Shown one piece after another: positions 25,984 to 34,153 of a stretch of DNA of 64,000 nt. The stretch spans positions 62,001-126,000 of the forward strand of contig NZ_RHOS01000005.1 in assembly GCF_003946205.1 (NCBI RefSeq). Reading direction: 5' to 3'. Made by a program: the position numbers and the translations under genes. The stretch's first letter is position 1. Each line of letters begins with the position of its first letter. Origin of the DNA: Companilactobacillus keshanensis. Lineage in GTDB: Bacteria > Bacillota > Bacilli > Lactobacillales > Lactobacillaceae. The notes below the pieces were generated by a model. That model saw only the letters and a list, made by a program, of their open reading frames with translations. It ran no database searches and was not told where the DNA came from.

Positions 25984-27228
25984 TTAAATCTGTTCTAATA
26001 GCTCTTGCATATCAATATCATCTGGAGAAAGTTTCAAGTACATTTGCAGAGCAACTTTTAAAACTTCTTTATTACCACTGCTACGTAAGATCTCGATTAC
26101 ATCTGATAGATAGTCCAAATTATCCTTAAATTCATCAAAGACCAGTAAAATATTATCTTGTGCAAGCTTTTGATTATCAGTTTCATAATATGATTTAGCC
26201 AAATTCCAAGTAAGTTTTGGATTATTACTCAAGTCCATACCATCTAAAAGATCAAGATTATTCTTGAAACGTCCACGAGTAATGTAGAAGTCACTTAATT
26301 TAACGATCAATGGTAGTGGATTTTCAACCTTTTTTATACCCGTTGACATCAGAGCTAATGCTTCATCCAAATTATCGGCAGTACCAGCTTCAAAGGCGAT
26401 CATATAAAGATTTTCATCCAATTCATTCAAGTTCAATCCTAGTTGAGCATACTTAAATGCCTCATCATTTTTTTTCAAATTCAAATAATTATCTACCAAG
26501 ATACTGTAAGCTGTTGGATAATCATGATTGATGTCCAATAATTGTTCCAAAACTTTAACAGACTTATTATAATCTTTTACTTGATTATATAAAAACCCTA
26601 ATTGATATTGTGCATCTTCGTTTAATTCAATTGCATTCAACTGCTCAAATTCTGAGATGGCTTCTTCGTATTCACCAGAACCGGCCAATGAACTGGCCTT
26701 GCGCAAGTCGATTGAGATACCTGAATAGTTATCGATACCAGCATCTAACAAGATATTATAGTAAGTTAGTGCTTTATCAAATTTATTTTCGTCGAAATAT
26801 AATTCAGCCAAAGCAAACTTGAAAACTTCTTCATCTTGAAAAGTTCTAATACCAGTTAACAGTTTTTGTTCACTTACTTCATATAATCCCTGAGATTGAT
26901 AAATATCGGCCGAAACTAACAAACTTTCAGCATAAGAGTCATCATCAGGTTCGATTTTAGTAATGTAATCTAATGCTTTATCGGTATCACCATCTGATAC
27001 GGCAATTTCAGCCAGTCTGGAGAGAATTTGCCCTTCATCTGGATAATGAACTAGCAATGCCTCATAAACGACTCTAGCTTGAACTGACAGTCCTCTGCTT
27101 AAAAGTGTTTCCGCTAAAGAAAATTGTGTTTGGTCGTCGTCTTGTTCAATTGATGACTGGATCAATCCATCTACGTCACTGAATTCTCCAGCATCAATAT
27201 TTTCAATTACTTCATTTGCTTTACTCAC
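25984..27228 (-). CDS. Tetratricopeptide repeat protein
   Basis: 414-residue acidic cytoplasmic protein built almost entirely of TPR-like helical hairpins, roughly ten repeats (for example ALDYITKIEPDDDSYAESLL, ALTYYNILLDAG, SVKVLEQLLDINHDYPTAYS). It resembles the YpiA-like TPR proteins next to cca in Bacillota. It likely serves as a protein-protein scaffold; the partner is unknown. The start is a GTG at 27228 after GGAGGTATATTT. Downstream it is coupled with cca; upstream it is separated from hup by a terminator. Confidence 0.85.
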   Translation of the reverse strand: MSKANEVIENIDAGEFSDVDGLIQSSIEQDDDQTQFSLAETLLSRGLSVQARVVYEALLVHYPDEGQILSRLAEIAVSDGDTDKALDYITKIEPDDDSYAESLLVSADIYQSQGLYEVSEQKLLTGIRTFQDEEVFKFALAELYFDENKFDKALTYYNILLDAGIDNYSGISIDLRKASSLAGSGEYEEAISEFEQLNAIELNEDAQYQLGFLYNQVKDYNKSVKVLEQLLDINHDYPTAYSILVDNYLNLKKNDEAFKYAQLGLNLNELDENLYMIAFEAGTADNLDEALALMSTGIKKVENPLPLIVKLSDFYITRGRFKNNLDLLDGMDLSNNPKLTWNLAKSYYETDNQKLAQDNILLVFDEFKDNLDYLSDVIEILRSSGNKEVLKVALQMYLKLSPDDIDMQELLEQI

Positions 27229-27253
27229 AAATATACCTCCAAAAATTTAAACA

Positions 27254-27281
27254 TAAAAAAGACGGTCAATTGACCGCCCCT
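27254..27281 (-). terminator. hup terminator
   Basis: CGGTCAATTGACCG perfect palindromic stem (27263-27276) followed on the minus strand by a T run, ten bases past the hup stop codon. Confidence 0.88.
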
Positions 27282-27290
27282 AAAAAATCA

Positions 27291-27566
27291 TTATTTAACT
27301 GAGTCTTTCAAAGCTTTACCTGGCTTGAATGCAGGAACCTTACTTGCAGGGATCTTAATTTCTTCACCTGTTTGTGGGTTACGACCTTTACGAGCAGCAC
27401 GTTGACGTACTTCAAAGTTACCAAAGCCGATTAATTGAACTTTGTTACCTTCTGATAAGTTTTCTTGGATTGATTCAAAAACAGCATCTACTGCTGAAGT
27501 TGCATCTTTCTTTGTTAAACCAGTTTTACTTGCAACACTATCGATAAGTTCTGCTTTATTTGCCAT
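27291..27566 (-). CDS. hup: DNA-binding protein HU
   Basis: 91-residue histone-like protein that bends and compacts DNA. It matches the HU/IHF fold throughout: [20 protein letters not shown] at the start, [24 protein letters not shown] across the DNA-binding arm with the conserved Arg and Pro, and [12 protein letters not shown] at the end. The ATG at 27566 is fixed by CCGGAGGT seven bases upstream; the frame stays open further upstream but that is leader, not protein. It is monocistronic, with its own promoter and terminator and a leader of about 70 bases containing an inverted repeat. Confidence 0.97.
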   Translation of the reverse strand: MANKAELIDSVASKTGLTKKDATSAVDAVFESIQENLSEGNKVQLIGFGNFEVRQRAARKGRNPQTGEEIKIPASKVPAFKPGKALKDSVK

Positions 27567-27601
27567 ACATAATACCTCCGGAGATTTGTATAAATAATTT
27601 A

Positions 27602-27626
27602 GAACACATGAACGACGACTGTGTTC
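27602..27626 (-). repeat. Inverted repeat in the hup leader
   Basis: GAACACA and TGTGTTC arms around an 11-base loop, between the predicted hup transcription start and its Shine-Dalgarno. It would form a hairpin in the 5' untranslated RNA. Confidence 0.6.
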
Positions 27627-27641
27627 ATCATTCCAATATTC

Positions 27642-27670
27642 AAAATACCATAGCACCAAGGCTGTGGCAA
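27642..27670 (-). promoter_or_regulatory. hup promoter
   Basis: Minus-strand TTGCCA (27670-27665), 17 bases, TATTTT (27647-27642). An inverted repeat GTTTTAAC / GTTAAAAC at 27671-27698 abuts the -35 box. Confidence 0.6.
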
Positions 27671-27752
27671 GTTTTAACCCCTTAAAAAGCGTTAAAACTG
27701 CATTTATTTAAAATAATCGACCAAAATCGTCCAAATTGGCGTCAATTCGGTA

Positions 27753-29066
27753 TTATTTACGCTTTCTAGGTAAGATCTTTATTGGTGTTCCTTCAAAGTC
27801 AAATGTGTCTCTCAATTGATTGATCAAGAATCGTTCATAAGAGAAATGCAACAATTCGTTGTCATTAACGAATACAACAAATGTTGGAGGTTGAACGGCC
27901 ACCTGAGTCATGTAATAGATACGTAATCTCTTACCATTAACAACTGGTGTTGGAGCAATTGAAGTTGCACGCAACAATAAGTCGTTAAGGATAGCCGATT
28001 GGATTCTTCTTTGACGATTATCGTAAACTCGAGAAACTAATTCAGGAATCTGATCAAGTCTTTGGGCTTTTACAGCTGATGTAAATAGGATCGGTGCATA
28101 GGCCAAATATTGAAATTCTGTACGAATTTGGTTTTCAAAGTCCTTCATAGTATTGGTATCTTTTTTCAAAGCATCCCACTTGTTGACGACGATAATAACA
28201 CCCTTACCGGCGTTATGAGCATATCCAGCCACACGTTTATCTTGTTCACGAATTCCTTCTTCGGCATTCAAAACAACGCAGACAACATCTGACTTATCGA
28301 TCGCACTCAAAGCTCTCAAAACAGAATACTTTTCCGTGTTCTCGTAAACTTTACCACGTTTTCTGATACCGGCAGTATCAATGATCGTAAAGTCTTTATC
28401 CATTTTTTCATCGTGGTACTTGGTATCGACAGCATCACGGGTAGTACCTTCCATATTAGAAACGATAACACGTTCATCACCCAAAATGGCATTAACTAAT
28501 GATGACTTACCAACATTAGGACGACCAATGAAACTGAATTTAACGGATTCATCTTCCTCGTGCTTAGCATCAGATGGAAAAGCATGAACGATTTCATCCA
28601 AAAGGTCCCCAATACCAGTACCTTGGGCACCAGAAATTGGATTTGGGTCACCGAATCCTAAAGTATAAAAGTCATATATATTTTGACGTTGTTCTGGGTT
28701 ATCAGCCTTATTTACCGCCAAAACGATTGGTTTTTTGGTACGGTAAAGGATTTTGGCGACATCTTCATCTTCTTTTGTAACACCATTTTGACCATTAACA
28801 ATAAAGACAATAACATCTGCTTCATCAATTGCAATTTCAGCTTGGTTTTTGATTTGAACAGTCAACGGTTCACCGCTCATATCAATACCACCTGTATCAA
28901 TCAATCTAAATTCTTTTCCCAACCAGCTTGCTCGGGCATATATCCTATCTCTAGTAACACCCGGTGTATCCTCAACAATAGACAGACGTTCGTTGATAAT
29001 TCGATTAAAAATCGTGGATTTACCAACGTTTGGGCGTCCAACTAATGCAACTACGGGAACAGCCAT
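27753..29066 (-). CDS. der: Ribosome-associated GTPase Der (EngA)
   Basis: Essential tandem GTPase for 50S assembly, 437 residues. First G domain: [13 protein letters not shown] near residue 9, DTGGI near 57, NKAD near 119. Second: [13 protein letters not shown] near 183, DTAGI near 230, NKWD near 295. The C-terminal KH-like domain ends in a basic PRKRK tail. It lies 28 bases downstream of cmk. No rpsA (ribosomal protein S1) gene sits between cmk and der, where many lactobacilli have one. Confidence 0.97.
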   Translation of the reverse strand: MAVPVVALVGRPNVGKSTIFNRIINERLSIVEDTPGVTRDRIYARASWLGKEFRLIDTGGIDMSGEPLTVQIKNQAEIAIDEADVIVFIVNGQNGVTKEDEDVAKILYRTKKPIVLAVNKADNPEQRQNIYDFYTLGFGDPNPISGAQGTGIGDLLDEIVHAFPSDAKHEEDESVKFSFIGRPNVGKSSLVNAILGDERVIVSNMEGTTRDAVDTKYHDEKMDKDFTIIDTAGIRKRGKVYENTEKYSVLRALSAIDKSDVVCVVLNAEEGIREQDKRVAGYAHNAGKGVIIVVNKWDALKKDTNTMKDFENQIRTEFQYLAYAPILFTSAVKAQRLDQIPELVSRVYDNRQRRIQSAILNDLLLRATSIAPTPVVNGKRLRIYYMTQVAVQPPTFVVFVNDNELLHFSYERFLINQLRDTFDFEGTPIKILPRKRK

Positions 29067-29093
29067 AAATCTACCTCCTCATATTCTTAAATA

Positions 29094-29750
29094 TTATTTT
29101 TCATTAACAATTTCAGTTACACGTTTTACTACTTGTTCGATCGTCATGTCAGAAGTGTCAACTTCGATCGCATCGTCAGCCTTCTTTAATGGAGAAATTT
29201 CACGATGAGAGTCCTTATAGTCACGAGTTGATATTTCATCCTCTAATTGTGCTAATGGCACATCGATCCCACGTTCCTTATTATCTTTAAATCTACGTTT
29301 GGCACGTACTGAAACACTGGCAATCAAGAAAATTTTAACTTCAGCTTTAGGTAAAACTGTCGTACCGATGTCACGACCGTCCATAACAATATTAGTATTG
29401 TCGGCCATTTTACGTTGCATTTCAACCAATTCTGTTCTTACTTCTTTGATCGCAGAAACTTGTGAGACATTATTAGTAATTTCTTCAGTACGAATTACTT
29501 CTGAGACATCCTCATCATCTAAAAAGACGTGTTGACCATCTTCTTTGCTAACAAAATAAATTTTATGATCATGCATTAAATTTAAAATACCTGATTCATC
29601 ACCATAATCTACTTGATTATTTTTTGCAAGTAAAGTTACTGTACGATACATGGCTCCCGTATCACAATAAACAAAATTTAAATTTTTAGCAATTAATTTG
29701 GCAATAGTACTTTTACCAGCTGAAGCTGGACCATCAATGGCAATTTGCAT
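29094..29750 (-). CDS. cmk: Cytidylate kinase
   Basis: Phosphorylates CMP and dCMP, 218 residues. The P-loop is GPASAGKSTIAK near residue 6; further motifs are YCDTGAMYRTVT, the MDGRDIGTTVLP block that binds the CMP base and phosphate, and RDYKDSHREISPL near the end (here preceded by Ser-Thr). It lies between the LysM protein and der, co-directional with both; a hairpin separates it from the LysM gene. Confidence 0.96.
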   Translation of the reverse strand: MQIAIDGPASAGKSTIAKLIAKNLNFVYCDTGAMYRTVTLLAKNNQVDYGDESGILNLMHDHKIYFVSKEDGQHVFLDDEDVSEVIRTEEITNNVSQVSAIKEVRTELVEMQRKMADNTNIVMDGRDIGTTVLPKAEVKIFLIASVSVRAKRRFKDNKERGIDVPLAQLEDEISTRDYKDSHREISPLKKADDAIEVDTSDMTIEQVVKRVTEIVNEK

Positions 29751-29770
29751 TACTTATTCTCTCCTTAACA

Positions 29771-29806
29771 AAAGGGCCTTTCGACAAATTAATGTCCAAG
29801 ACCCTT
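29771..29806 (-). terminator. Hairpin between the LysM gene and cmk
   Basis: Imperfect stem AAGGG-CTT-GACA / TGTC-AAG-CCCTT with single mismatches, followed by TTTTG on the minus strand: a weak terminator or attenuator before cmk. Confidence 0.6.
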
Positions 29807-29816
29807 CCTTAAACTT

Positions 29817-30914
29817 CTATTTCAATCTTAATGTTGTACCTGGTGTTAATGTAGATACTCCACCGTTTAAATTCTTCAATTGAGCTGTTGTCATATTGTT
29901 ATTATAAGCAATTCTAAACCAGTTATCACCGGCCTTTACTGTATAAGATGAGGCAGCTGCTGAAGATGAATTACTATCGGTAGTATCTTGTGATTGTGAT
30001 TGTGATGTATCAGTTGTTCCAGTTGACGTACTGTCGTTATTACTATTGGTAGTAGTTCCAGTGGTTGCCTGGTTAGCCGAATTATCAGTTGTCGCATTAC
30101 TTTGAGTGTTGTCAGTTGATTGACTATTAGTATCATTAGAAGTATCAGCATCATTATTAGTAGTTGTTGATTTCTTCTTAGTAGCTTTTTTAGTTGACTT
30201 CTTCTTTGTTGCCTTCTTTTTCTTCGGAGTAGTCTTCTTTTTTGCACTCTTGTCTTTACTTTCAACTGATTTCTCAGATTGGGTACTATCAATATTACTT
30301 CCACTACTGTGCATTGCATTAATAACAACTGGAGCAAACATAATAATGATCAAAGCAATGACCAATGTAGTTACCAATGTATGATTACCACGCTGTTTTT
30401 TCTTACTTATAGTACGAGATACATGACCACTCTCATCATTATCGTTATCAAAGCTCTTTTCCCAAGGTTTAGCTTCATCTTCCGACTCAGTTTCCTCTGG
30501 TTGTTTGCTTTCAGCTGGTTCTGAATTCAAATCTTGTTCTTGACCTTGTTGTGGCCTCTCTTGATCAGAAACTGGTTGCTGTTGTTCCTCTGAAACCTCA
30601 GATTGACTCAAATGATCAGGTTCTGCTTGACTAGCATGCAAATGATCATCTTTATCAGCTGAAGACGTTGGAATAACTGGTGCTGCCGGTGTCTCAAAAT
30701 CATTATTTGAACTTGGGGCATCATCTTGAACTGTTTCATTTTGTTCAGGTTGTGGTTCAGGTTCTTGATTTTGATTGTCTTGAATATTCTCATTATCATC
30801 AGATGGTATCAAATGATATTTTTTTAAATCTTCTTGACTGACTGATCCTTCTAATCCAGCAGTTGAATTTGGGATATTTTCACCAGAAGTGTTATTTTTG
30901 TTGTTATCGGCCAT
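29817..30914 (-). CDS. LysM-domain membrane protein
   Basis: 365 residues. The N-terminal 150 residues are cytoplasmic, highly acidic and Gln/Glu-rich, with no clear fold. One transmembrane helix (HTLVTTLVIALIIIMFAPVV) lies near residues 175-195. A Lys/Thr-rich stretch (KKKKATKKKSTKKATKKK) and a long Ser/Thr/Asn linker follow, then a C-terminal LysM domain (SYTVKAGDNWFRIAYNNNM) of about 44 residues that should bind peptidoglycan outside the cell. The layout resembles YpbE-type proteins near cmk. The linker probably spans the wall and may be glycosylated; function unknown. Good Shine-Dalgarno AGGAGG. Confidence 0.85.
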   Translation of the reverse strand: MADNNKNNTSGENIPNSTAGLEGSVSQEDLKKYHLIPSDDNENIQDNQNQEPEPQPEQNETVQDDAPSSNNDFETPAAPVIPTSSADKDDHLHASQAEPDHLSQSEVSEEQQQPVSDQERPQQGQEQDLNSEPAESKQPEETESEDEAKPWEKSFDNDNDESGHVSRTISKKKQRGNHTLVTTLVIALIIIMFAPVVINAMHSSGSNIDSTQSEKSVESKDKSAKKKTTPKKKKATKKKSTKKATKKKSTTTNNDADTSNDTNSQSTDNTQSNATTDNSANQATTGTTTNSNNDSTSTGTTDTSQSQSQDTTDSNSSSAAASSYTVKAGDNWFRIAYNNNMTTAQLKNLNGGVSTLTPGTTLRLK

Positions 30915-30996
30915 TAAAAACCAACCTCCTAATTTCTATCCCTTAAAGCATATCATAAAAATTGAATTTTTTTCTTTAAAGATTTCTAAAGAATCG

Positions 30997-31557
30997 CTAG
31001 TTTGCGGTTTTATTAATGAAATGACCCTTCAAGCGTGGGTAGACAACTAAAACACCCACAGAAATGATCAATGACTTAACAATATTAAATGGAATAACTC
31101 CGGTTGCTACGTATTTTGCCAAACTCATATTCAATTGCATCCCGATTACATTAATGTAAAGCGGCATAATGACAAAATAGTTTAAAACTGACATAACAAC
31201 TGTCATATAAATTGTTCCTGTGATGATTGCCATAGTTTTGTTATTTCTCTTCCAAAAATAACCGAATGGCAATAATAAAGCAATCGCTCCAATTACGTTA
31301 GCGCCGTTACCTATAATTCCGGCAACTCCTGATCCTGTAACCAGCCAATGCACTAAAGCCTTGAGTAAGGCTATCAGGCTACCACCCACCGGTCCGAAAA
31401 AAATTGTTCCTATAATCGTGACAATGTCACTTAAGTCTACCTTCAAGAATGGGAACCATGGTAATACTGGGAACTCGAAAAACATAATGATTGCCGCGAA
31501 CGCTGCAAAAATTGACACCGTTACCATTTCTTGAAATTTGTAAGTACTCTTTCCCAT
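30997..31557 (-). CDS. ribU: Riboflavin ECF transporter substrate-binding component RibU
   Basis: S component of an energy-coupling-factor transporter that imports riboflavin, 186 residues with about six membrane segments. Family features: FPWFPFLKVD-like region after the first helix (LPWFPFLKVDLSDIV), GPVGGSLIALLKALVHWL near residue 65, and GNGANVIGAI. The ATG at 31557 (MGKSTYKF) is set by AAGGAAGG eight bases upstream; the open frame upstream of it is the riboswitch terminator. An FMN riboswitch controls it, which independently supports riboflavin as substrate. No riboflavin biosynthesis operon is seen here. Confidence 0.95.
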   Translation of the reverse strand: MGKSTYKFQEMVTVSIFAAFAAIIMFFEFPVLPWFPFLKVDLSDIVTIIGTIFFGPVGGSLIALLKALVHWLVTGSGVAGIIGNGANVIGAIALLLPFGYFWKRNNKTMAIITGTIYMTVVMSVLNYFVIMPLYINVIGMQLNMSLAKYVATGVIPFNIVKSLIISVGVLVVYPRLKGHFINKTAN

Positions 31558-31592
31558 AAAATCAACCTTCCTTGCCGATTTCCAAAGAAAAT

Positions 31593-31623
31593 AGGTCTGT
31601 TTTGGGCATACCAAAACAGACCT
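31593..31623 (-). terminator. FMN-riboswitch intrinsic terminator
   Basis: A 13-base perfect stem AGGTCTGTTTTGG / CCAAAACAGACCT with a five-base loop, followed by ATTTTCTTT on the minus strand, between the aptamer and ribU. This is the expected OFF-state terminator of a transcriptional riboswitch. Confidence 0.88.
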
Positions 31624-31630
31624 AATCTGT

Positions 31631-31739
31631 TTTCTTTCATCTAGACTTTACTATCGGTTTGGGAATTGAACCCAATCAACCAGGAAAACCTGGGTCGCGG
31701 ACTATACCGCCGGTCGGGAATTTCACCCTGCCCTGAAAA
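31631..31739 (-). ncRNA. FMN riboswitch (RFN element)
   Basis: On the minus strand the aptamer shows the conserved RFN blocks in order: AGGGCAGGGTGAAATTCCC, GACCGGCGGTATAGTC, the CGCGACCC region, the variable stem CAGGTTTTCCTG, GATTGGGTTCAATTCCC and the closing CCGATAGTAAAGTCTAGATG. FMN binding should terminate transcription at the hairpin at 31593-31623 and shut off ribU. The promoter lies just upstream. Confidence 0.96.
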
Positions 31740-31766
31740 CCAACTTATTAAATTTTTAACAAACTT

Positions 31767-31795
31767 AATATAACAGATTATTTCTTTTCTTTCAA
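31767..31795 (-). promoter_or_regulatory. Promoter of the FMN riboswitch-ribU unit
   Basis: Minus-strand TTGAAA (31795-31790), 17 bases, TATATT (31772-31767). The -35 box lies within the last codons of rluB. Confidence 0.75.
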
Positions 31796-32509
31796 CTTAG
31801 CAACTTCGATTCTGGATAAATCACGGTATTTACCAGAAACTAATCCATCTAAAGTCAAGAAACCATACTTTTCACGAGAAAGTTTATTTACGGGGTGACC
31901 AACACCTGCAAACATATTTTTAACTTGGTGATTGTGACCTTCATGGATAACCAATTTAACAATCGATGTACCTTTTTTAATATCTTTTGACATTACAGTC
32001 ACTTTAGCTGGCGACGTCTTATAGTCTTTCAACTTCATCCCACGCTCAAGTCTTTTAATATCTTCAACAGCTAATATTCCTTGGATCTTAGCAATATAAG
32101 TTTTTTCAACATGATATTTTGGATGCATCAACTTGTTAGCAAAATCACCATCGTTAGTTAAAAGGATCAACCCTGAGGTATCATAGTCCAATCTACCGAC
32201 TGGATAGACACGTTCTCTAAAGTCGTCTTCCAACAGGTCAGTAATAACCTTACGATTTTTGTCATCCTTAACGGCCGAAATAACACCACGAGGTTTGTAC
32301 ATTAAAATATAACGTTTTTTTTCATCATGGATCGGAACACCATCAACTTCGATTTTGTCATGATGATCAACTTTGATGCCCATTTCCTTAACAACTTTTC
32401 CATTAACTAAAACGTGACCACTGGCAATCAATTCCTCAGACTTACGTCTTGAAGCGATACCAGCATCAGCCATAGCTTTCTGTAATCTCATTTTTTCTGC
32501 TTCTGCCAT
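31778..32509 (-). CDS. rluB: rRNA pseudouridine synthase RluB family
   Basis: Pseudouridine synthase acting on 23S rRNA (RluB/RsuA family), 243 residues. An N-terminal S4 RNA-binding domain (MRLQKAMADAGIASRRKSEELI) leads to the catalytic domain with GRLDYDTSGLILLTNDG near residue 103, whose Asp is the nucleophile. The C-terminal GHNHQVKNM motif is typical. It starts four bases after the scpB stop, so it is the last gene of ribT-scpA-scpB-rluB, an order conserved across lactobacilli and B. subtilis. Confidence 0.94.
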   Translation of the reverse strand: MAEAEKMRLQKAMADAGIASRRKSEELIASGHVLVNGKVVKEMGIKVDHHDKIEVDGVPIHDEKKRYILMYKPRGVISAVKDDKNRKVITDLLEDDFRERVYPVGRLDYDTSGLILLTNDGDFANKLMHPKYHVEKTYIAKIQGILAVEDIKRLERGMKLKDYKTSPAKVTVMSKDIKKGTSIVKLVIHEGHNHQVKNMFAGVGHPVNKLSREKYGFLTLDGLVSGKYRDLSRIEVAKLKEKK

Positions 32510-32512
32510 TTA

Positions 32513-33037
32513 TTATTCCTCTTTATAATCCTCAAATTTTTCAATCTTAGGAAGTTCTTCAATATTCTTAATTCCAAAGTAATCAAAAAATTCATCTGTT
32601 ACGACATACAAATTCGGATGACCAATGACATCTTTTTTGCCATTTTCTTTGATTAATTTTCGAGCCAGTAAAGTATTTATGCTACCAGAGCTTTGGACTC
32701 CTCTGATCTCATCAACCTCTATTCTGGTTATTGGCTGACGATATGCCACAATTGACAACACTTCCAAAGCGGCCTGACTGAGTTTTGTTCCCAATCCGGT
32801 CTTGAAGTATTTTGTCAGTAATTCACTATATTCGCTCTTAGTTATCAACTTATAGGTCGAATTATACTGCGACAACATGATGCCAGATTCCTCATCATTT
32901 ATCAATTTTATTTTCAATTGCTCTACATTTTGTCTCAGTGCAGCACGGTCTATTTCTAATAGATCCGCTAAATCTTTTTCTTTGATACCTTGATCCCCCG
33001 CTACAAAGAGTAAGGCCATGATTTTTGCTTGATACAC
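32513..33037 (-). CDS. scpB: Segregation and condensation protein B
   Basis: Winged-helix partner of the Smc-ScpA condensin, 174 residues. Tandem winged-helix domains are visible: IMALLFVAGDQGIKEKDLADLLEID at the start, and LSQAALEVLSIVAYRQPITRIEVDEIRGV plus RKLIKENGKKDVIGHPNLY in the second half. The GTG start follows TTGAGG, two bases after the scpA stop. It works with the adjacent scpA in chromosome compaction and segregation; Smc itself is outside this window. Confidence 0.95.
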   Translation of the reverse strand: MYQAKIMALLFVAGDQGIKEKDLADLLEIDRAALRQNVEQLKIKLINDEESGIMLSQYNSTYKLITKSEYSELLTKYFKTGLGTKLSQAALEVLSIVAYRQPITRIEVDEIRGVQSSGSINTLLARKLIKENGKKDVIGHPNLYVVTDEFFDYFGIKNIEELPKIEKFEDYKEE

Positions 33038-33039
33038 TT

Positions 33040-33768
33040 TTAATTCCTCAATTCAATAAATAAATCACTTTGATAGTCACTCTGTACTGCAAGAACCTGT
33101 TGTTTTCTGACCATTTCTAAAACGGCCATAAAATTAGTCACAACTTCTTCAATATTATCATGAAGCTTTAAAAGTGATTGGAAATTAGTTTTTTTGATTT
33201 CTGTTAACTTTTGCAAAATATTCTCTTCAGCATCTTCGATCGACAATGTTTCATTTTGAATGATCTCTGTCTGTGGCTGACGATTACTTTGATTGATCAA
33301 TAGATCCAGATAAGTTTCTTTTAAATCGTCCAGCGCTACTGAATCAGGTAGAAGAAATTTGTCGACTTTGATCTGTGAAACACTGATATCTTTATCAAAC
33401 GACAGACGACGCATTTTTTCCTTTTCAGCAAAATACTCAGAAACACGTTTGAAGGTTTGATAAGTCAACAACTGAGAAACTAACTGATCTCTGGGATCTT
33501 CCATTTCTAAGTCATCGTCATCAAACTCATCTGGGGCTATCGGCAATAACATTCTACTTTTGATTGACATCAAAGTCGAAGCCATTACCAAATAGTCCCC
33601 TGCAATATCCAATTCCAAAACTTTCATCTTGTTTAGATAATCCAGATACTGCTGCGTGATCTGAGCAATGGGGATGTCATAAATATCAATTTTTGATTCT
33701 TTGATCAAATGTAATAACAAATCAATTGGACCTTCAAAATCGGTCAAAATTAAGTTCAATTTTTTCAT
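33040..33768 (-). CDS. scpA: Segregation and condensation protein A
   Basis: Kleisin subunit bridging Smc heads, 242 residues. The N-terminal FEGPIDLLLHLIKESKIDIYDIPI block is the kleisin signature and DYLVMASTLMSIKSRMLLP follows. The central part is acidic and the C-terminus forms a small winged helix. Its ATG overlaps the ribT stop by four bases (ATGA), indicating translational coupling. Confidence 0.95.
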   Translation of the reverse strand: MKKLNLILTDFEGPIDLLLHLIKESKIDIYDIPIAQITQQYLDYLNKMKVLELDIAGDYLVMASTLMSIKSRMLLPIAPDEFDDDDLEMEDPRDQLVSQLLTYQTFKRVSEYFAEKEKMRRLSFDKDISVSQIKVDKFLLPDSVALDDLKETYLDLLINQSNRQPQTEIIQNETLSIEDAEENILQKLTEIKKTNFQSLLKLHDNIEEVVTNFMAVLEMVRKQQVLAVQSDYQSDLFIELRN

Positions 33769-34142
33769 TCTTTTTCAGACACTTCCTCAGCTTGCCTATT
33801 GTGCCAGCCTTTGATCAATTTTACAAGTTTGAAATTGCCGAGAATTGTTTGGTTAGGAAACCTTTGTTGTACTTCATCCAAAATTTTATACATGTTGCTC
33901 TGTGAACGATAAGAGGGATTCAATGAAATATATTCAACAAAAACGGTATGCTCAGAAAACGACAAGGCAACTATCCCTGAAAAATCTTCCAAATTACTCT
34001 TCCAAAGATATAATTGTCTATTTTCATCTTCTGCATAGAGTCGAAGTTCTTGTTCCATATTATCCATATCCTTTAAATCGGGGATATAAGATAAAAATCC
34101 CATGGCTATTTTCTTATTTTCATCACTATATTTATTTAGCAT
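33765..34142 (-). CDS. ribT: RibT-like GNAT family acetyltransferase
   Basis: 125-residue protein of the GNAT fold matching RibT, which in B. subtilis ends the riboflavin operon next to scpA. Visible core: KIAMGFLSYIP near residue 10, LYLWKSNLEDFSGIVAL, VEYISLNPSYRSQSNMYKIL (acetyl-CoA loop region) and LVKLIKGWHN. The substrate of RibT is unsettled. Here it is kept with scpA although no ribD, ribE, ribBA or ribH gene is present. Good Shine-Dalgarno GGAGGA. Confidence 0.82.
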   Translation of the reverse strand: MLNKYSDENKKIAMGFLSYIPDLKDMDNMEQELRLYAEDENRQLYLWKSNLEDFSGIVALSFSEHTVFVEYISLNPSYRSQSNMYKILDEVQQRFPNQTILGNFKLVKLIKGWHNRQAEEVSEKE

Positions 34143-34153
34143 AAATCCTCCAA

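Noticed and set aside
27567-27659. N-terminal extension of HU by 31 residues
   Set aside because: The frame is open, but the strong GGAGGT site fixes the start at 27566 and the extension is the untranslated leader.
30150-30260. Lys/Thr codon-rich stretch as a DNA tandem repeat array
   Set aside because: It encodes a natural low-complexity linker of the LysM protein; the repeats are irregular at DNA level.
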